DNA from: Clostridium putrefaciens
Lineage (GTDB): Bacteria > Bacillota > Clostridia > Clostridiales > Clostridiaceae
DNA length: 64,000 nt
Direction: 5' to 3'
Assembly (NCBI RefSeq): GCF_900461105.1
Contig: NZ_UFWZ01000001.1
Coordinates: 2,631,001 to 2,695,000, forward strand
Positions within the stretch are counted from its first letter, which is position 1, and the number at the start of each line of letters is the position of its first letter. Under the pieces are notes generated by a model. The model saw nothing but the letters and a program-made list of their open reading frames with translations, had not been told where the DNA came from and searched no databases. This document shows, one piece after another, positions 8,717 through 17,339 of this stretch. Both the position numbers and the translations under genes were made by a program.

Positions 8717-9802
8717 ATGCTAAAGGCTTACAAATTCAGACTGTATCCAAACGAAGAACAAAAAATATACCTAGCTAAAACTTTTGGATGCACTAGGTTT
8801 ATCTATAATAAAATGTTAGCTGAAAGAATTACGTCATATGAAGAAAATAAAGACCTAGATATTAAGACAATGAAATACCCTACTCCTGCACAGTATAAGA
8901 CCGAGTTTGAGTGGTTAAAAGAAGTTGATAGTTTAGCATTAGCTAATGCACAATTAAATTTAGATAAAGCATATAAGAACTTTTTTAGAGATAAATCTGT
9001 TGGATTTCCGAGGTTCAAGAAGAAATCTAATACTAATAATTACACAACTAATAATCAGAATGGTACTGTATCCATTGAAAATAACCACATCAAAGTACCT
9101 AAACTAAAGTCTATGATTAAGATAGAGCAACATAGAAAGTTCAATGGATTGATTAAGTCTTGCACTATATCACAAGTACCCAGTGGCAAGTATTTCATAT
9201 CTATATTAGTTGATACTGAGATTGCTCAGTTACCTAAAATGGATAATAAAATAGGTGTGGATCTAGGCATCAAGGAATTCGCAATAACAAGTGATGGGGT
9301 GTTTTTCAGCAATGCTAAACACTTAAAGAGATCAGAAAAAAGGTTAGCTAAACTTCAAAAGGATTTATCAAGAAAACAAAAAGGTAGTAACAATAGAAAG
9401 AAAGCAAGGTTGAAAGTTGCTAAATCGCATGAGAAAATATCAAACCAAAGGAAAGATATGCTTCACAAAGTAAGTACTCAATTAATTAACGAAAACCAAG
9501 TTATAGTCATTGAGGACTTAAAGGTAAGTAATATGATAAAAAATCATAAATTAGCAAAATCAATAGCTGATGCTAGCTTCGCAGAGTTTAGAAGAATGCT
9601 CACTTATAAAGCAAAATGGTATGGTAGAGAAATCATAATAGCACCATCAAATTATGCAAGTAGTCAGCTATGTTCTAACTGTGATAATAAATCAAGTCAA
9701 ACAAAAGACTTATCCTGCAGAATATATATATGTCCAGTATGTGGAATGATAATGGATAGAGATATAAATGCTGCTAAAAATCTACTAAAACTAGCAATAT
9801 AA
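8717..9802 (+). CDS. tnpB: TnpB RNA-guided nuclease
   Basis: The product has 361 residues from the ATG at 8717, which follows GAGGTGAT; an ATG six codons upstream lacks a site. An N-terminal OrfB domain (KAYKFRLYP) is followed by a split RuvC domain. Asp182 lies in IGVDLGIKEF, Glu266 in IEDLK, and the final Asp in DRDINAAKN at about 349. A zinc-ribbon has Cys319/Cys322 and Cys339/Cys342. All catalytic residues are present, so it may be an active nuclease guided by the RNA from the right end. It is somewhat shorter than well-studied TnpBs. Confidence 0.93.
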   Translation: MLKAYKFRLYPNEEQKIYLAKTFGCTRFIYNKMLAERITSYEENKDLDIKTMKYPTPAQYKTEFEWLKEVDSLALANAQLNLDKAYKNFFRDKSVGFPRFKKKSNTNNYTTNNQNGTVSIENNHIKVPKLKSMIKIEQHRKFNGLIKSCTISQVPSGKYFISILVDTEIAQLPKMDNKIGVDLGIKEFAITSDGVFFSNAKHLKRSEKRLAKLQKDLSRKQKGSNNRKKARLKVAKSHEKISNQRKDMLHKVSTQLINENQVIVIEDLKVSNMIKNHKLAKSIADASFAEFRRMLTYKAKWYGREIIIAPSNYASSQLCSNCDNKSSQTKDLSCRIYICPVCGMIMDRDINAAKNLLKLAI

Positions 9803-9914
9803 TAAAAGATATGTTGTTAGAGAGGTTGGAATGACCTTGATAGCTTGGGTAACCTTGTCTCATTAGAGATATTGACCAAGAAGCCATCCACTTCTATAAG
9901 TGGTGGTAGTTCAC
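9795..9914 (+). ncRNA. Predicted omegaRNA (reRNA) scaffold of TnpB
   Basis: The segment between the tnpB stop and the element's right end contains several short stems and a terminal hairpin (CCACTT with AAGTGG), ending in GTAGTTCAC. In this family the transcript covering the tnpB 3' end and the right end acts as the guide-RNA scaffold. The guide would be the flanking DNA from 9915 (CTGGTGTAGTAATGAGC...), that is, the interrupted gene itself. The exact 5' end is unknown. Confidence 0.6.
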
Positions 9915-10211
9915 CTGGTGTAGTAATGAGCTTTCTTAATATGGGGATTTCAGTAGATAATGAAGGTCCAGAAAAAAGCTCTATATTTAATTCTTATAAG
10001 TGGATTTTAATACTTTCTATTACGGTTGGTGCTTTATTTACATTTATATCTCTAATGTTTTCTAATGAAATACTTTTTACTCGCGCTTTAATAGGCGGAT
10101 TAATAGTATTTATATGCTTTTTGGCAGCATTTTCAGTTGGATATTTTATAAAGAAAAACCATTCTGATGGGTTAGATGATTAGTATAATTTATTTTAAAG
10201 CCTATTATATT

Positions 10212-10260
10212 TATAACCCATAATTCACACTTTGTACTTAGCTGTGAATTATGGGTTATA
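10212..10260. terminator. Long inverted repeat / terminator
   Basis: A perfect 18-bp stem (TATAACCCATAATTCACA and its complement) with a 13-base loop lies 28 bases after the interrupted membrane gene. The A/T-rich flanks would serve as a terminator in both directions. Confidence 0.6.
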
Positions 10261-10279
10261 TACTATAAAATGATTTTAT

Positions 10280-10424
10280 CTGATGGCTACCATCCGTAAC
10301 ATCCCTCTCCTCTTCAAGGTGGGGGATGACGGCTGCTACGCCTCTGGATAATTTCTTCTAAGCCTTTGATGGAGAGATGTATTCCTTATAATCAAACTCC
10401 ACCTGAGTCTAAGAATCACTTGAT
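10280..10424 (+). repeat. Repeat A copy 1 (IS200/IS605-like MITE/PATE, 145 bp)
   Basis: The copy begins CCATCC-rich after TTTTAT and ends AATCACTTGAT. It has a left hairpin (GATGG-CTA-CCATC), a conserved ATCCTCTTCAAGGTGGGGGA segment, and a right-hand long hairpin whose arms in this family are GACTCAG/CTGAGTC. The same element occurs at 20402-20495, 51045-51189 and 61546-61688. It supplies the last codons and stop of the gene at 10409-10897. Confidence 0.8.
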
Positions 10425-10897
10425 CTTTCCAAATTTCTTTCTATCCTATCTCCTACAATTTTAAATTCAGCCGGATATGGGTCTGAATAAAATGGAATTG
10501 GAGTTTCATTAATTCTCCCATGTTCTGAAAGATACCTTATGTGTACATCCTCGTAGCGCTCTCCTTTGCTTAACCAAAAATAATCTTCCATGCACATAGC
10601 TCTAGTCTTTCTACAAACTTCCCAAAAATCATAGTATAAAAGCCCTAAAGAAGCTAAAATATCATCTATATTTTGTCTCTCCTTTGGCACAACTCTATCT
10701 TCAAGCCAAAAAACAATATCTTCATTCGTTGGTACATAATCTATATTCCAATTTTCATAGCTATACATACCCAAAGGAAGGTATTTTCTATGATCTATAT
10801 TTTTATATATTTTGAAAACAAATCTTTTACTACTTATATCATAAATAAGGTCTCCTACTTCAGTGTCTTTGTACATTAAAACATATTTATCTATCAT
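10409..10897 (-). CDS. Hypothetical protein, C-terminus fused to repeat A
   Basis: The frame encodes 162 residues, with the centre rich in aromatic and acidic residues (EDYFWLSKGERYEDVHIRYL). I cannot assign a family with confidence; it is soluble-looking and has no signal. The last five codons (RSSDS) and the stop codon come from repeat A, so the natural end has been replaced and some C-terminal residues may be lost. Single gene, minus strand; the ribosome site is moderate (AAGAGAATT). Confidence 0.6.
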   Translation of the reverse strand: MIDKYVLMYKDTEVGDLIYDISSKRFVFKIYKNIDHRKYLPLGMYSYENWNIDYVPTNEDIVFWLEDRVVPKERQNIDDILASLGLLYYDFWEVCRKTRAMCMEDYFWLSKGERYEDVHIRYLSEHGRINETPIPFYSDPYPAEFKIVGDRIERNLERSSDS

Positions 10898-11129
10898 AAT
10901 TCTCTTATATCATTTACCTTCATAAGGTTCTCCCTTTCTTTAATCTTGAATTACTAAAGCTTTCTTTAAATTATATCATAAGTTAGATGATTAAAAATAT
11001 TCCATATCGCTTATTATATCTTTTTATAGCTAAAGGATTCCCATACCTTATCTAGAATATATTAACAGGGAACATTGTAAAATTTAATTCACCTTTGTAA
11101 AAAGATTGCGAAGTAAAGGAGACCTAATT

Positions 11130-11945
11130 ATGAAAAAAGATGTCTTTAACAATATAAAGGAACAGTTAAAAGATTACAAATATTCTTCAATGAAATATAC
11201 CGAGTACGAAGAGATTTCAAACTATGATGTGATTTGTAATAATGAGCAGCTAATTTTGACTTTTGGATTTAATGTGGAAGCAGGGCTATATGAATTTCAT
11301 TGGGCAACTAATAGTGCCTCCATTTTACTTAAAGAGGTAAATAAATCAAATGAAAAAGTACTGATAACTTTTATTCCAACTGAATGGATTGAGGAATTTA
11401 GAAAGAATAAGTTCAATATATATGCCATATGGAATGATTATTTCCATAATGATATTTCTAAGAGTTTAGAGCAGGTAAAATCAATGGAATTTTTAAAGGA
11501 ATGTGACTTCAAAAAGGCATCCGAGGTAACACTTTCTTGTAGAGGACAAAGCAGAGGTTTTTCCGGTCAAACTGAAGAATGGATGAAACAATGGATTAAA
11601 GGGACGGAATCAAATTCAGTTTCGTTAGGTGGTAAAGATGGTGCAGTTTTAGTGCATAGTGAAAATGACAATATAACAGGTATTATTTGTATAGGGATTT
11701 ATAGCTATGATGAAAGTGATGGTCCAATATTATGGGTACGTGAAATAGCCGTGCTTCCTGAATATCAGCGAAGAGGAATAGCTAAAACCTTGTTAAATCA
11801 AGCATTATTCTATGGGAAATCTAAGGGTGCTAAAAGAGCATTCCTAATGGCAGATGAATGTAATAAGCACGCAATAAAACTATATGAAAGCGTAGGGTTT
11901 ATTGCTAACAAAAGTGAAGCTCAAAATGATATGATACGAAAATAA
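11130..11945 (+). CDS. GNAT-family acetyltransferase (about 271 aa)
   Basis: The C-terminal half is a clear GNAT domain: EIAVLPEYQRRGIAKTLLNQ binds acetyl-CoA, and AIKLYESVGF is the final motif. The N-terminal half resembles the less conserved part of two-domain GNAT proteins. ATG at 11130 is chosen because AAAGGAGACC precedes it; an upstream ATG lacks a site. The last 28 bases of the gene region are duplicated at 13056-13083, which suggests the kinase at 13096 once followed directly in an operon. Confidence 0.88.
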   Translation: MKKDVFNNIKEQLKDYKYSSMKYTEYEEISNYDVICNNEQLILTFGFNVEAGLYEFHWATNSASILLKEVNKSNEKVLITFIPTEWIEEFRKNKFNIYAIWNDYFHNDISKSLEQVKSMEFLKECDFKKASEVTLSCRGQSRGFSGQTEEWMKQWIKGTESNSVSLGGKDGAVLVHSENDNITGIICIGIYSYDESDGPILWVREIAVLPEYQRRGIAKTLLNQALFYGKSKGAKRAFLMADECNKHAIKLYESVGFIANKSEAQNDMIRK

Positions 11946-11951
11946 AGTTAA

Positions 11952-12182
11952 TGTGAAGGTTACGAAAAGAATTGAAGAACTTAGAGATAAACAGACAAGT
12001 AAAATAGTGAATCAACGAGCTAAATATGATAAAGATGTAAAGTACTCAATCATAGGATTATGCGAACCCAATATTATTATATATAAGAAGGTGATCATGA
12101 TAAAGAAATCCGTGATTTAGCAAATAAGCTCTTAAAACTTGAACAAAATAATGTAGACCAATGCAAAAAGTATCTCCAATAA
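11952..12182 (+). pseudogene. Frameshifted regulator remnant
   Basis: Two frames carry related coding sense: first KRIEELRDKQTSKIVNQRAK..., then after a frame change DLANKLLKLEQNNVDQCKKYLQ followed by a stop. The composition and heptad-like pattern fit the coiled C-terminal part of a MerR-type regulator, but this is inferred. No intact start or DNA-binding domain is present. Confidence 0.45.
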
Positions 12183-12253
12183 CTTATCATTAAATTCTAT
12201 TACATTGTATTTAAATAATCCTTTACTTATAGTTTGGGATTTATAAAGGTTTA

Positions 12254-12286
12254 GACCACTGAACCCGAATCAGTGGTCATTTTTTT
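12254..12286 (+). terminator. Intrinsic terminator
   Basis: A GACCACTGA/TCAGTGGTC stem with a 7-base loop is followed by a run of seven T on the plus strand. It closes the acetyltransferase/remnant transcript. Confidence 0.85.
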
Positions 12287-12293
12287 GTCCATT

Positions 12294-12677
12294 TTATTTC
12301 TTCTTGAAAACATTGTTATCTTTATCTTTTATTTCACTTTCAGAAATAATTTCAAATTCCAAATTTAATCCATCTTTATTAAATATTTTTATATTATTAT
12401 CGTTTTTTTCAACTTTTACATTTTTATGAGTGCCCATATCATATATCTCTTCATATTTTTTGCCTTTTTCGATGTCTGTCTCATTTATATTTGGCTTTAC
12501 GTTTATGTCTATAGATAATGAATCACTTGTGAATTTTAAAGCTAATAATTTATCACTAGATTCCCAGGTAGTATTTGAAAATTCTTCAGTAATGTTTTTA
12601 TTTGAGCAAGCAACACTAAGAGAAAAGATTATCAAACATAAAAATAATAAGGCTTTTTTGTTTAATTTATTAATCAT
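12294..12677 (-). CDS. Small lipoprotein
   Basis: The product is about 127 residues with a Lys-rich N-terminus, a hydrophobic stretch and a lipobox ending in LSVAC, so it should be lipid-anchored on the outer face of the membrane. The rest is a small beta-rich-looking domain (NTTWESSDKLLALKFTSDSLSIDI) like those of DUF-type clostridial lipoproteins. ATG at 12677 is taken because GGGAGGTG precedes it; a GTG three codons upstream is within that site. It lies inside the segment bounded by the 28-bp direct repeats. Confidence 0.75.
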   Translation of the reverse strand: MINKLNKKALLFLCLIIFSLSVACSNKNITEEFSNTTWESSDKLLALKFTSDSLSIDINVKPNINETDIEKGKKYEEIYDMGTHKNVKVEKNDNNIKIFNKDGLNLEFEIISESEIKDKDNNVFKKK

Positions 12678-12756
12678 ACTAAACACCTCCCTTCAAATAG
12701 CAAACTTGTTTTAATAAAAGAAATACTTTTCATTAATAATCCTCCTTTAATTTTAA

Positions 12757-13055
12757 GATAGTGTTAACACTATCTTTGTTTTATTTATTTCAATCCTTGC
12801 TATTGCAAGGGTTTGTTCTATTTTAAACCTAAAAAAACAATGACCCCCTCTTTTCTGATATAATTGTTGTAATCTAACCCAACAAAAATCTCCAAAAAGG
12901 AAGGTGTCATTGTGAGTACAATTATATCAATATTAGTTACATATAATCAACTATTACTTTCACAAATAAATGAATTACTTATTTTCATTGCGAAAAACAT
13001 ACCTTTAAAGGCTACAAAATATGATATAACAAGCCCTAAATACAAAAAGCTTACT
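12757..13055 (+). mobile_element. 5' fragment of the IS copied in full at 55834-57612
   Basis: The left end (GATAGTGTTAA), leader and first 48 transposase codons (GTG at 12912) closely match the complete element. Homology stops abruptly at CTTACT. The sequence then passes into a duplicate of the acetyltransferase 3' end. Confidence 0.85.
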
Positions 13056-13095
13056 AATGATATGATACGAAAATAAAGTTAATTAGGAGGTACTT

Positions 13096-13668
13096 ATGAT
13101 AAAGAAATCATTAATAATAGCAGTATCAGGTGTTACAGCCGGTGGAAAAACAACCATAATAAACGAACTCAAGAAAAAAATGAAAAGTGCTAAATCACTT
13201 CATTTTGATGATTATGATTTTGAAGGAGAAGTTGATGATTTTCATCAATGGGTGATGAATGGAGCAGATTACAATGTATGGAACTTAGAACCACTAAAAA
13301 AAGATATATTGAAATTCATAGGAGATAATGAGGTTCAATATATTTTATTGGATTATCCATTTGCATATAAAAATGATTTGATTAAACCATTTATAGATTG
13401 TGCGATTTTCATTGACACTCCTTTAGATATTGCAATGGCAAGACGTGTGTTGCGTGATATGCTTAATGCTACTGGAGATGAAATCAGGGAAGATATGAGT
13501 TTTTATTTGAAATATGCGAGAATTGCATATGAAGAAATGCTAAAGACTATTCTGCCAAATTCGGATTATGTTATAGATGGAAGTATGCATTTAGGTGAGA
13601 TTGTCAAACAAGTTATGGATATAATAAAAATAAATTATGAGAGCAAAACGAATGAATTTAATTCGTAA
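13096..13668 (+). CDS. P-loop nucleotide kinase-like protein (uridine-kinase-like)
   Basis: The product has 190 residues with a Walker A GVTAGGKTT at about residues 12-20, an HFDDYDF segment, and IFIDTPLDIAMARRVLRDM resembling the LID/Arg region of uridine kinase and AAA_18-type small-molecule kinases. It probably phosphorylates a nucleoside or sugar; the substrate is unknown. An AGGAGG site lies just before the ATG. The sequence right upstream duplicates the end of the GNAT gene at 11130-11945. Confidence 0.82.
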   Translation: MIKKSLIIAVSGVTAGGKTTIINELKKKMKSAKSLHFDDYDFEGEVDDFHQWVMNGADYNVWNLEPLKKDILKFIGDNEVQYILLDYPFAYKNDLIKPFIDCAIFIDTPLDIAMARRVLRDMLNATGDEIREDMSFYLKYARIAYEEMLKTILPNSDYVIDGSMHLGEIVKQVMDIIKINYESKTNEFNS

Positions 13669-13711
13669 TGTTCATAAAATGTGCACCAAATTGTAATTAA
13701 AAAATAATAGA

Positions 13712-13739
13712 TAGACTACATTCTTTATATGTAGTCTAT
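13712..13739. terminator. Hairpin after kinase gene
   Basis: A TAGACTACAT stem pairs with ATGTAGTCTA around a 7-base loop. The T run is poor, so it is a weak terminator candidate. Confidence 0.5.
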
Positions 13740-13803
13740 ACTCAATAATTGCAGCGTGTGTTACACTAGATATAAGAAGGAAGAAAACAATAAAGATGCA
13801 TTT

Positions 13804-14166
13804 ATGAATATAGAAAAACTTATAAAGCAACTTGGTAAAGCACTTGCGTCAACGGTTATGCAAGAAGACGTTACAATGTATGAAAACATTGATTTTGAAA
13901 ATGTGAATTCATTAACTATTCTACCTATAACATTAAAAAATCTTATCCTTAAAGGAGAGTACAATAAAGCGGAAAATGTTCTTTTCAATGAGGTAACAAA
14001 GCATCCATCAAAAGAGGTGTATAGTATTGCGGAGGATTTTTACAATATACTGCTTTCTAAAAGTGATGATGAATTAATAAAGAATAACTTTTCAAAATGT
14101 GAAATTTATCAAGGACTAAAAGAGATCAAAAATATAATTGAAAAGTCTAAGTTAACGAAATCTTAA
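13804..14166 (+). CDS. DUF6483-like small protein
   Basis: The product is about 120 residues from the inner ATG. The N-terminal NIEKLIKQLGKALASTVM and the mostly helical remainder, with tetratricopeptide-like spacing in the middle (LKGEYNKAENVLFNEV), resemble small DUF6483-type proteins. This is a similarity judgement only. Neither this ATG nor the upstream one at 13756 has a clear ribosome site. It is a single gene between two hairpins. Confidence 0.5.
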   Translation: MNIEKLIKQLGKALASTVMQEDVTMYENIDFENVNSLTILPITLKNLILKGEYNKAENVLFNEVTKHPSKEVYSIAEDFYNILLSKSDDELIKNNFSKCEIYQGLKEIKNIIEKSKLTKS

Positions 14167-14256
14167 AAGTATACACCCCCGATCCATTGATTGGTGCTTC
14201 TAATTCCACTTAATATTTGCCATTATCATCTGTATGCGTAACATAAAGGTCCTTTT

Positions 14257-14293
14257 ATAAAAACCTTCCCTACACTCTTTGAAGGTTTTTATA
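14257..14293. terminator. Bidirectional terminator
   Basis: The stem AAAAACCTTC with GAAGGTTTTT lies between convergent genes and overlaps the 3' end of the minus-strand replication module. Confidence 0.7.
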
Positions 14294-14852
14294 ATCTATT
14301 ATTATAAAGTAGATCATCTATAAATATCCCCCTAGCTTGAAGGGCTTTAATATCTATAAACCCACATCTCATACAATAAGATTCATCGCTACTAGCATCC
14401 TTTTTTAGCCAACCTATGCCACTATAATTTAAACAATAAGGCTTGTCTTTTAATGTATACCTAAATGCTTTTATGTTTAACCTTGGATGGCTTATATTAT
14501 AGGTTTTGCAGTAATCTAGTAATTTTCCATAAAACTTATTATAATTTATCCTAAGAATATATGCCCCGTCTTCATTAACATAGGTATCATAATCTACCTT
14601 CCAAAGTAGTATTTTATTAAATGCCATGAGGTTCATAATCTGGAAGAACTTCTCGAAGGCTACCTCTCTCATTATAGGATTATCTTCTCTAAGGTTTGTT
14701 CCCCTCATTACAGAATCATTTTCTACTAGGCTTGTCCCACCCACTACTGAATTATCTAATATTAAGCTTGCTTCCCCTATTATAGAATTACCTATTTTTG
14801 AACCTTTCTCTTTAACTATAGAGCTACCACTCTTAAAATTTCTATCTAACAT
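14289..14852 (-). CDS. Hypothetical protein of replication module
   Basis: The product has 187 residues and a strong ribosome site (AAGGAGGGG). Residues about 8-60 are a run of short degenerate repeats of the form G-x-S-I/L-V-x-x, about ten residues each. The C-terminal part has a Cys pair (CMRCG, near residue 165). I do not recognise it. It is the last gene of a three-gene minus-strand set with dnaB and the DnaD-like gene, so a helper role in replication or helicase loading is possible. Confidence 0.55.
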   Translation of the reverse strand: MLDRNFKSGSSIVKEKGSKIGNSIIGEASLILDNSVVGGTSLVENDSVMRGTNLREDNPIMREVAFEKFFQIMNLMAFNKILLWKVDYDTYVNEDGAYILRINYNKFYGKLLDYCKTYNISHPRLNIKAFRYTLKDKPYCLNYSGIGWLKKDASSDESYCMRCGFIDIKALQARGIFIDDLLYNNRL

Positions 14853-14886
14853 TATAAAATCCCCTCCTTATATATTAATAACCTTT

Positions 14887-16176
14887 CTAAGAACCAACAC
14901 TTTGATATTCCCCGCTCCACTTCATTTTTACTGTGCCTACAGTACCATTTCTATGTTTGCCTATTATAAATTCTATTAAATCTTTATCTTCACTATCTGG
15001 ATTGTAGTATTCATCTCTATATAAAAATATAACAAGGTCTGCATCTTGCTCTATGGCCCCTGATTCTCTAAGATCTGACAGCATTGGCCTATGATTTGAT
15101 CTAGATTCAGGAGCACGTGAAAGCTGTGATAATACAACTACTGTTATATCAAGTTCCTTTGCTAAAAGCTTTAGCTGCCTTGATATGAAGGATATATCTA
15201 AATTTCTATTTTCCTTAAGCTTACCTATTTCTATAAGTTGAAGATAGTCAATGAACACCACATCCAAGCCCTTTTGAAACTTAATTCTCTTACATTCTGC
15301 CGTTATACTCCTTAGTGTATAAATATCATTGAACATATGAAAGTTTGATTTAGATATTTTGTCACAAGCCCCTACTATTCTGCTCCACTGATCATCCTTT
15401 AACTTTCCAGTTTTTAAGGTCTTCATAGGTATAGTAGCTGAATTTGATAAAATCCTTTCAACAGTTGGTAACTGACCCATCTCTAAATGGAAAAATGCTA
15501 CTTTAAGATTACTTTTAATTGCCATATTAAGAGCCATAGTAAGGCTTACCAAGGACTTACCCATAGATGGTCTACCTGCTAATATATTTAAATTATGCCT
15601 TTCAAAACCTCCAATAAAATTATCTAAATTACTAAGTCCTGTTTTTAAGGTTAACCCTTGATCCTCACCCTTTAATCTTTTTTCTAGAACCATTAAATAG
15701 TTTTGAAGAATAATGTCCATATCCTCTACGTTTTTTTCATTATTACTAAGATTAATAAAAGAACTTTGGAGACCATCAACTACATCAAAGTATTTCTTCT
15801 CACCATTTGTTAAACTCTTTAAAGCACCTTGAAGCTCTTTTATAATCTTTCTATTATTAGATTTTTCTTTTACTATATTTGCATAGGATTCTATAAGCAA
15901 GGAGCTTGTCCCACTAGCTAGTAGTTCTGAAATATAGCTTATCCCTCCTATTTCCCCTGAAAATGAGTTTAGATTTTCAAATAAGGTTATAGGTGTTATA
16001 TTTTCACTTTTACTATAAAGTTCCAACATGCCCTTATAGATGATTTTGTGACTTGTTATATAAAAATCATCGTAATCCAACATATCTACAATATTAACTA
16101 AGGACTTATTGTCTAAAAGTACGGAAGATAAAACCTCCGCTTCAGCCTCTTTGTTAAATACTTGTTCCATCTTCAT
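14887..16176 (-). CDS. dnaB: DnaB-type replicative helicase (accessory paralogue)
   Basis: The product is about 429 residues: N-terminal DnaB domain, linker, then a RecA-like C-terminal domain with Walker A GRPSMGKS, Walker B (VVFIDYLQL) and QLSRAPESRSNHRPMLSDLRESGAIEQDADLV, the usual H3/H4 helicase signature. It is a 5'-3' hexameric helicase. ATG at 16176 follows GGGGAGGATATTT; the frame extends to a TTG upstream. It overlaps the DnaD-like gene by 23 bases, so translation is likely coupled. It is probably not the main chromosomal dnaB, given this accessory setting. Confidence 0.88.
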   Translation of the reverse strand: MKMEQVFNKEAEAEVLSSVLLDNKSLVNIVDMLDYDDFYITSHKIIYKGMLELYSKSENITPITLFENLNSFSGEIGGISYISELLASGTSSLLIESYANIVKEKSNNRKIIKELQGALKSLTNGEKKYFDVVDGLQSSFINLSNNEKNVEDMDIILQNYLMVLEKRLKGEDQGLTLKTGLSNLDNFIGGFERHNLNILAGRPSMGKSLVSLTMALNMAIKSNLKVAFFHLEMGQLPTVERILSNSATIPMKTLKTGKLKDDQWSRIVGACDKISKSNFHMFNDIYTLRSITAECKRIKFQKGLDVVFIDYLQLIEIGKLKENRNLDISFISRQLKLLAKELDITVVVLSQLSRAPESRSNHRPMLSDLRESGAIEQDADLVIFLYRDEYYNPDSEDKDLIEFIIGKHRNGTVGTVKMKWSGEYQSVGS

Positions 16177-17134
16177 AAATATCCTCCCCAACTACCCTAT
16201 AAGCCCCCACATTTTGTGGTTTAAACTCATAGTAACTAGGATTCCTAAATCCATTATTATTATTATTATTATTATTAGATTGCTTAAAATTGTTTTTGAC
16301 CTTGCCTTTTTTAAATGTATCCATATAATTTTTAACATCCACTAAATTCTTAAGCCCATTGTCTTTCCAGTTTAATAGTATCCCGTTTATATATTTCATA
16401 TTCCTCACATTATTTTGAGCAGCCTCATTTATAGCTAGGACCACAAGCTCTGAACCTATTTCTTCCCTCCAAGCTTTAAGACTTTCAAGTTCCATAAAAG
16501 TAGCCATATGAATGTTATTATCAAAGGCTGATAATATCTCCTTCATCCCTGATTTTTCATTATCTTTTAAACATTTTTTTGTATTATCTTTTTCTGTTAT
16601 GTTATTTGCTGATATGTTATCTTTTGAGGCTACGTTAGCTTTTTCCTCTATGTTATCTTCCCTGTAGCAGCTTTCAATAGCTTCTTTTGATAACTTTTCA
16701 TTTGATCTCTCTTTTATTATGTCAATATCTTCAAACATAGTATCTAAAGAGAACTTGGTGCTTTTGCAAAGCTCATAAAACTTACACAAAAAGCTCTTAC
16801 TCTTTACTCTTTTAAGTTCCCTATTTATGCAAATATGGGTATTTCTACTGGAATTTAAATTATATTTATACCAATTTAATATCATAATTTCCTCGGTCTT
16901 TTCATCATAAAGAATCTTTTCATCAGCTACAAATTTCTCAATCAATTCCATTACCCTGTCATTACTTAAGCCTGTCTCAAATCCAGCTATAGAAAGAGAG
17001 AATGAGTAAATACCGCATTGACTACTACCTGGATTATTCATTAAGTATTGGTAAAAGCTCTTTTCCTCAAAAGACAACTTTACAATGAAATTATCCCTCC
17101 AAAAATCCACCATAATGCTTCTATACTTTGCCAC
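16154..17134 (-). CDS. DnaD-domain replication initiation protein
   Basis: The product has 326 residues. The N-terminal part (SIMVDFWRDNFIVKLSFEEKSFYQYLM) matches the winged-helix region of DnaD/replisome organiser proteins. The C-terminal helical domain (about residues 215-270) has the NNVRNMKYINGILLNWKDNG pattern of DnaD. A poly-Asn tract (about residues 291-298) is encoded by a pure triplet microsatellite near 16255-16280. The start is a GTG preceded by AGGAGG. It likely loads the DnaB helicase encoded next. Confidence 0.82.
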   Translation of the reverse strand: MAKYRSIMVDFWRDNFIVKLSFEEKSFYQYLMNNPGSSQCGIYSFSLSIAGFETGLSNDRVMELIEKFVADEKILYDEKTEEIMILNWYKYNLNSSRNTHICINRELKRVKSKSFLCKFYELCKSTKFSLDTMFEDIDIIKERSNEKLSKEAIESCYREDNIEEKANVASKDNISANNITEKDNTKKCLKDNEKSGMKEILSAFDNNIHMATFMELESLKAWREEIGSELVVLAINEAAQNNVRNMKYINGILLNWKDNGLKNLVDVKNYMDTFKKGKVKNNFKQSNNNNNNNNGFRNPSYYEFKPQNVGAYRVVGEDIYEDGTSI

Positions 17135-17268
17135 ACTAAAACCTCCTTAATAGTAACTTCTCTAATCATTAGGTATGCAAAACTTAATAAAGTTACACTA
17201 ATAATTAAAAATTAATTATATTTGTAGTTGTATTTACAATATCCAAATTGTAAAATAATAACAAAGAG

Positions 17269-17317
17269 GAGACCCAGCTAAAATAATCAAAAGATCATTT
17301 TAGCTGGGTCTCTTTTT
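17269..17317 (+). terminator. Strong orphan terminator
   Basis: A stem of about 19 bp (GAGACCCAGCTAAAAT with its complement) is followed by TTTTT on the plus strand. No plus-strand gene ends here. It may end a short unannotated RNA from 17160-17320. Confidence 0.75.
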
Positions 17318-17339
17318 GCTCTTTAATGTTAATTTTCAT

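Larger units (their letters stand above)
8585..9914 (+). mobile_element. IS200/IS605-type element with tnpB only (IS1341-like)
   Basis: The ends are deduced from the interrupted gene. The left end begins at CAAAACGGG after TTTTAA, and the right end finishes in GGTAGTTCAC, typical of these elements. There is no terminal inverted repeat and no target duplication, as expected for the family. The left end has a subterminal hairpin and the right end a 6-bp stem-loop. No Y1 tnpA gene is present, so it is non-autonomous for transposition. The boundaries may be off by a base or two. Confidence 0.8.
8422..10183 (+). pseudogene. Small membrane protein gene interrupted by TnpB element
   Basis: Two half-genes flank the TnpB element: 8422-8584 and 9915-10183. 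Joining them without the element restores one uninterrupted 143-codon frame (...FLVFILT-GVVMSFLNMGISVD...) with four likely membrane helices. No target bases are duplicated. The protein family is not certain. The gene is inactive unless the element is lost or the 5' part is expressed alone. Confidence 0.75.

Noticed and set aside
10280-10424. Repeat A as a structured RNA or riboswitch
   Set aside because: Copies lie downstream of or inside genes, in either orientation, with transposition-like flanks; mobility explains it better.
5560-11100. Shared TCTAGAATA-ATTAACA sequence near 5551 and 11052
   Set aside because: The similarity is short and AT-rich; it may be a shared promoter type but is too weak to call.
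14289-17134. Prophage
   Set aside because: DnaD-like and DnaB genes can be phage-borne, but there is no integrase, terminase, capsid or lysis gene nearby.
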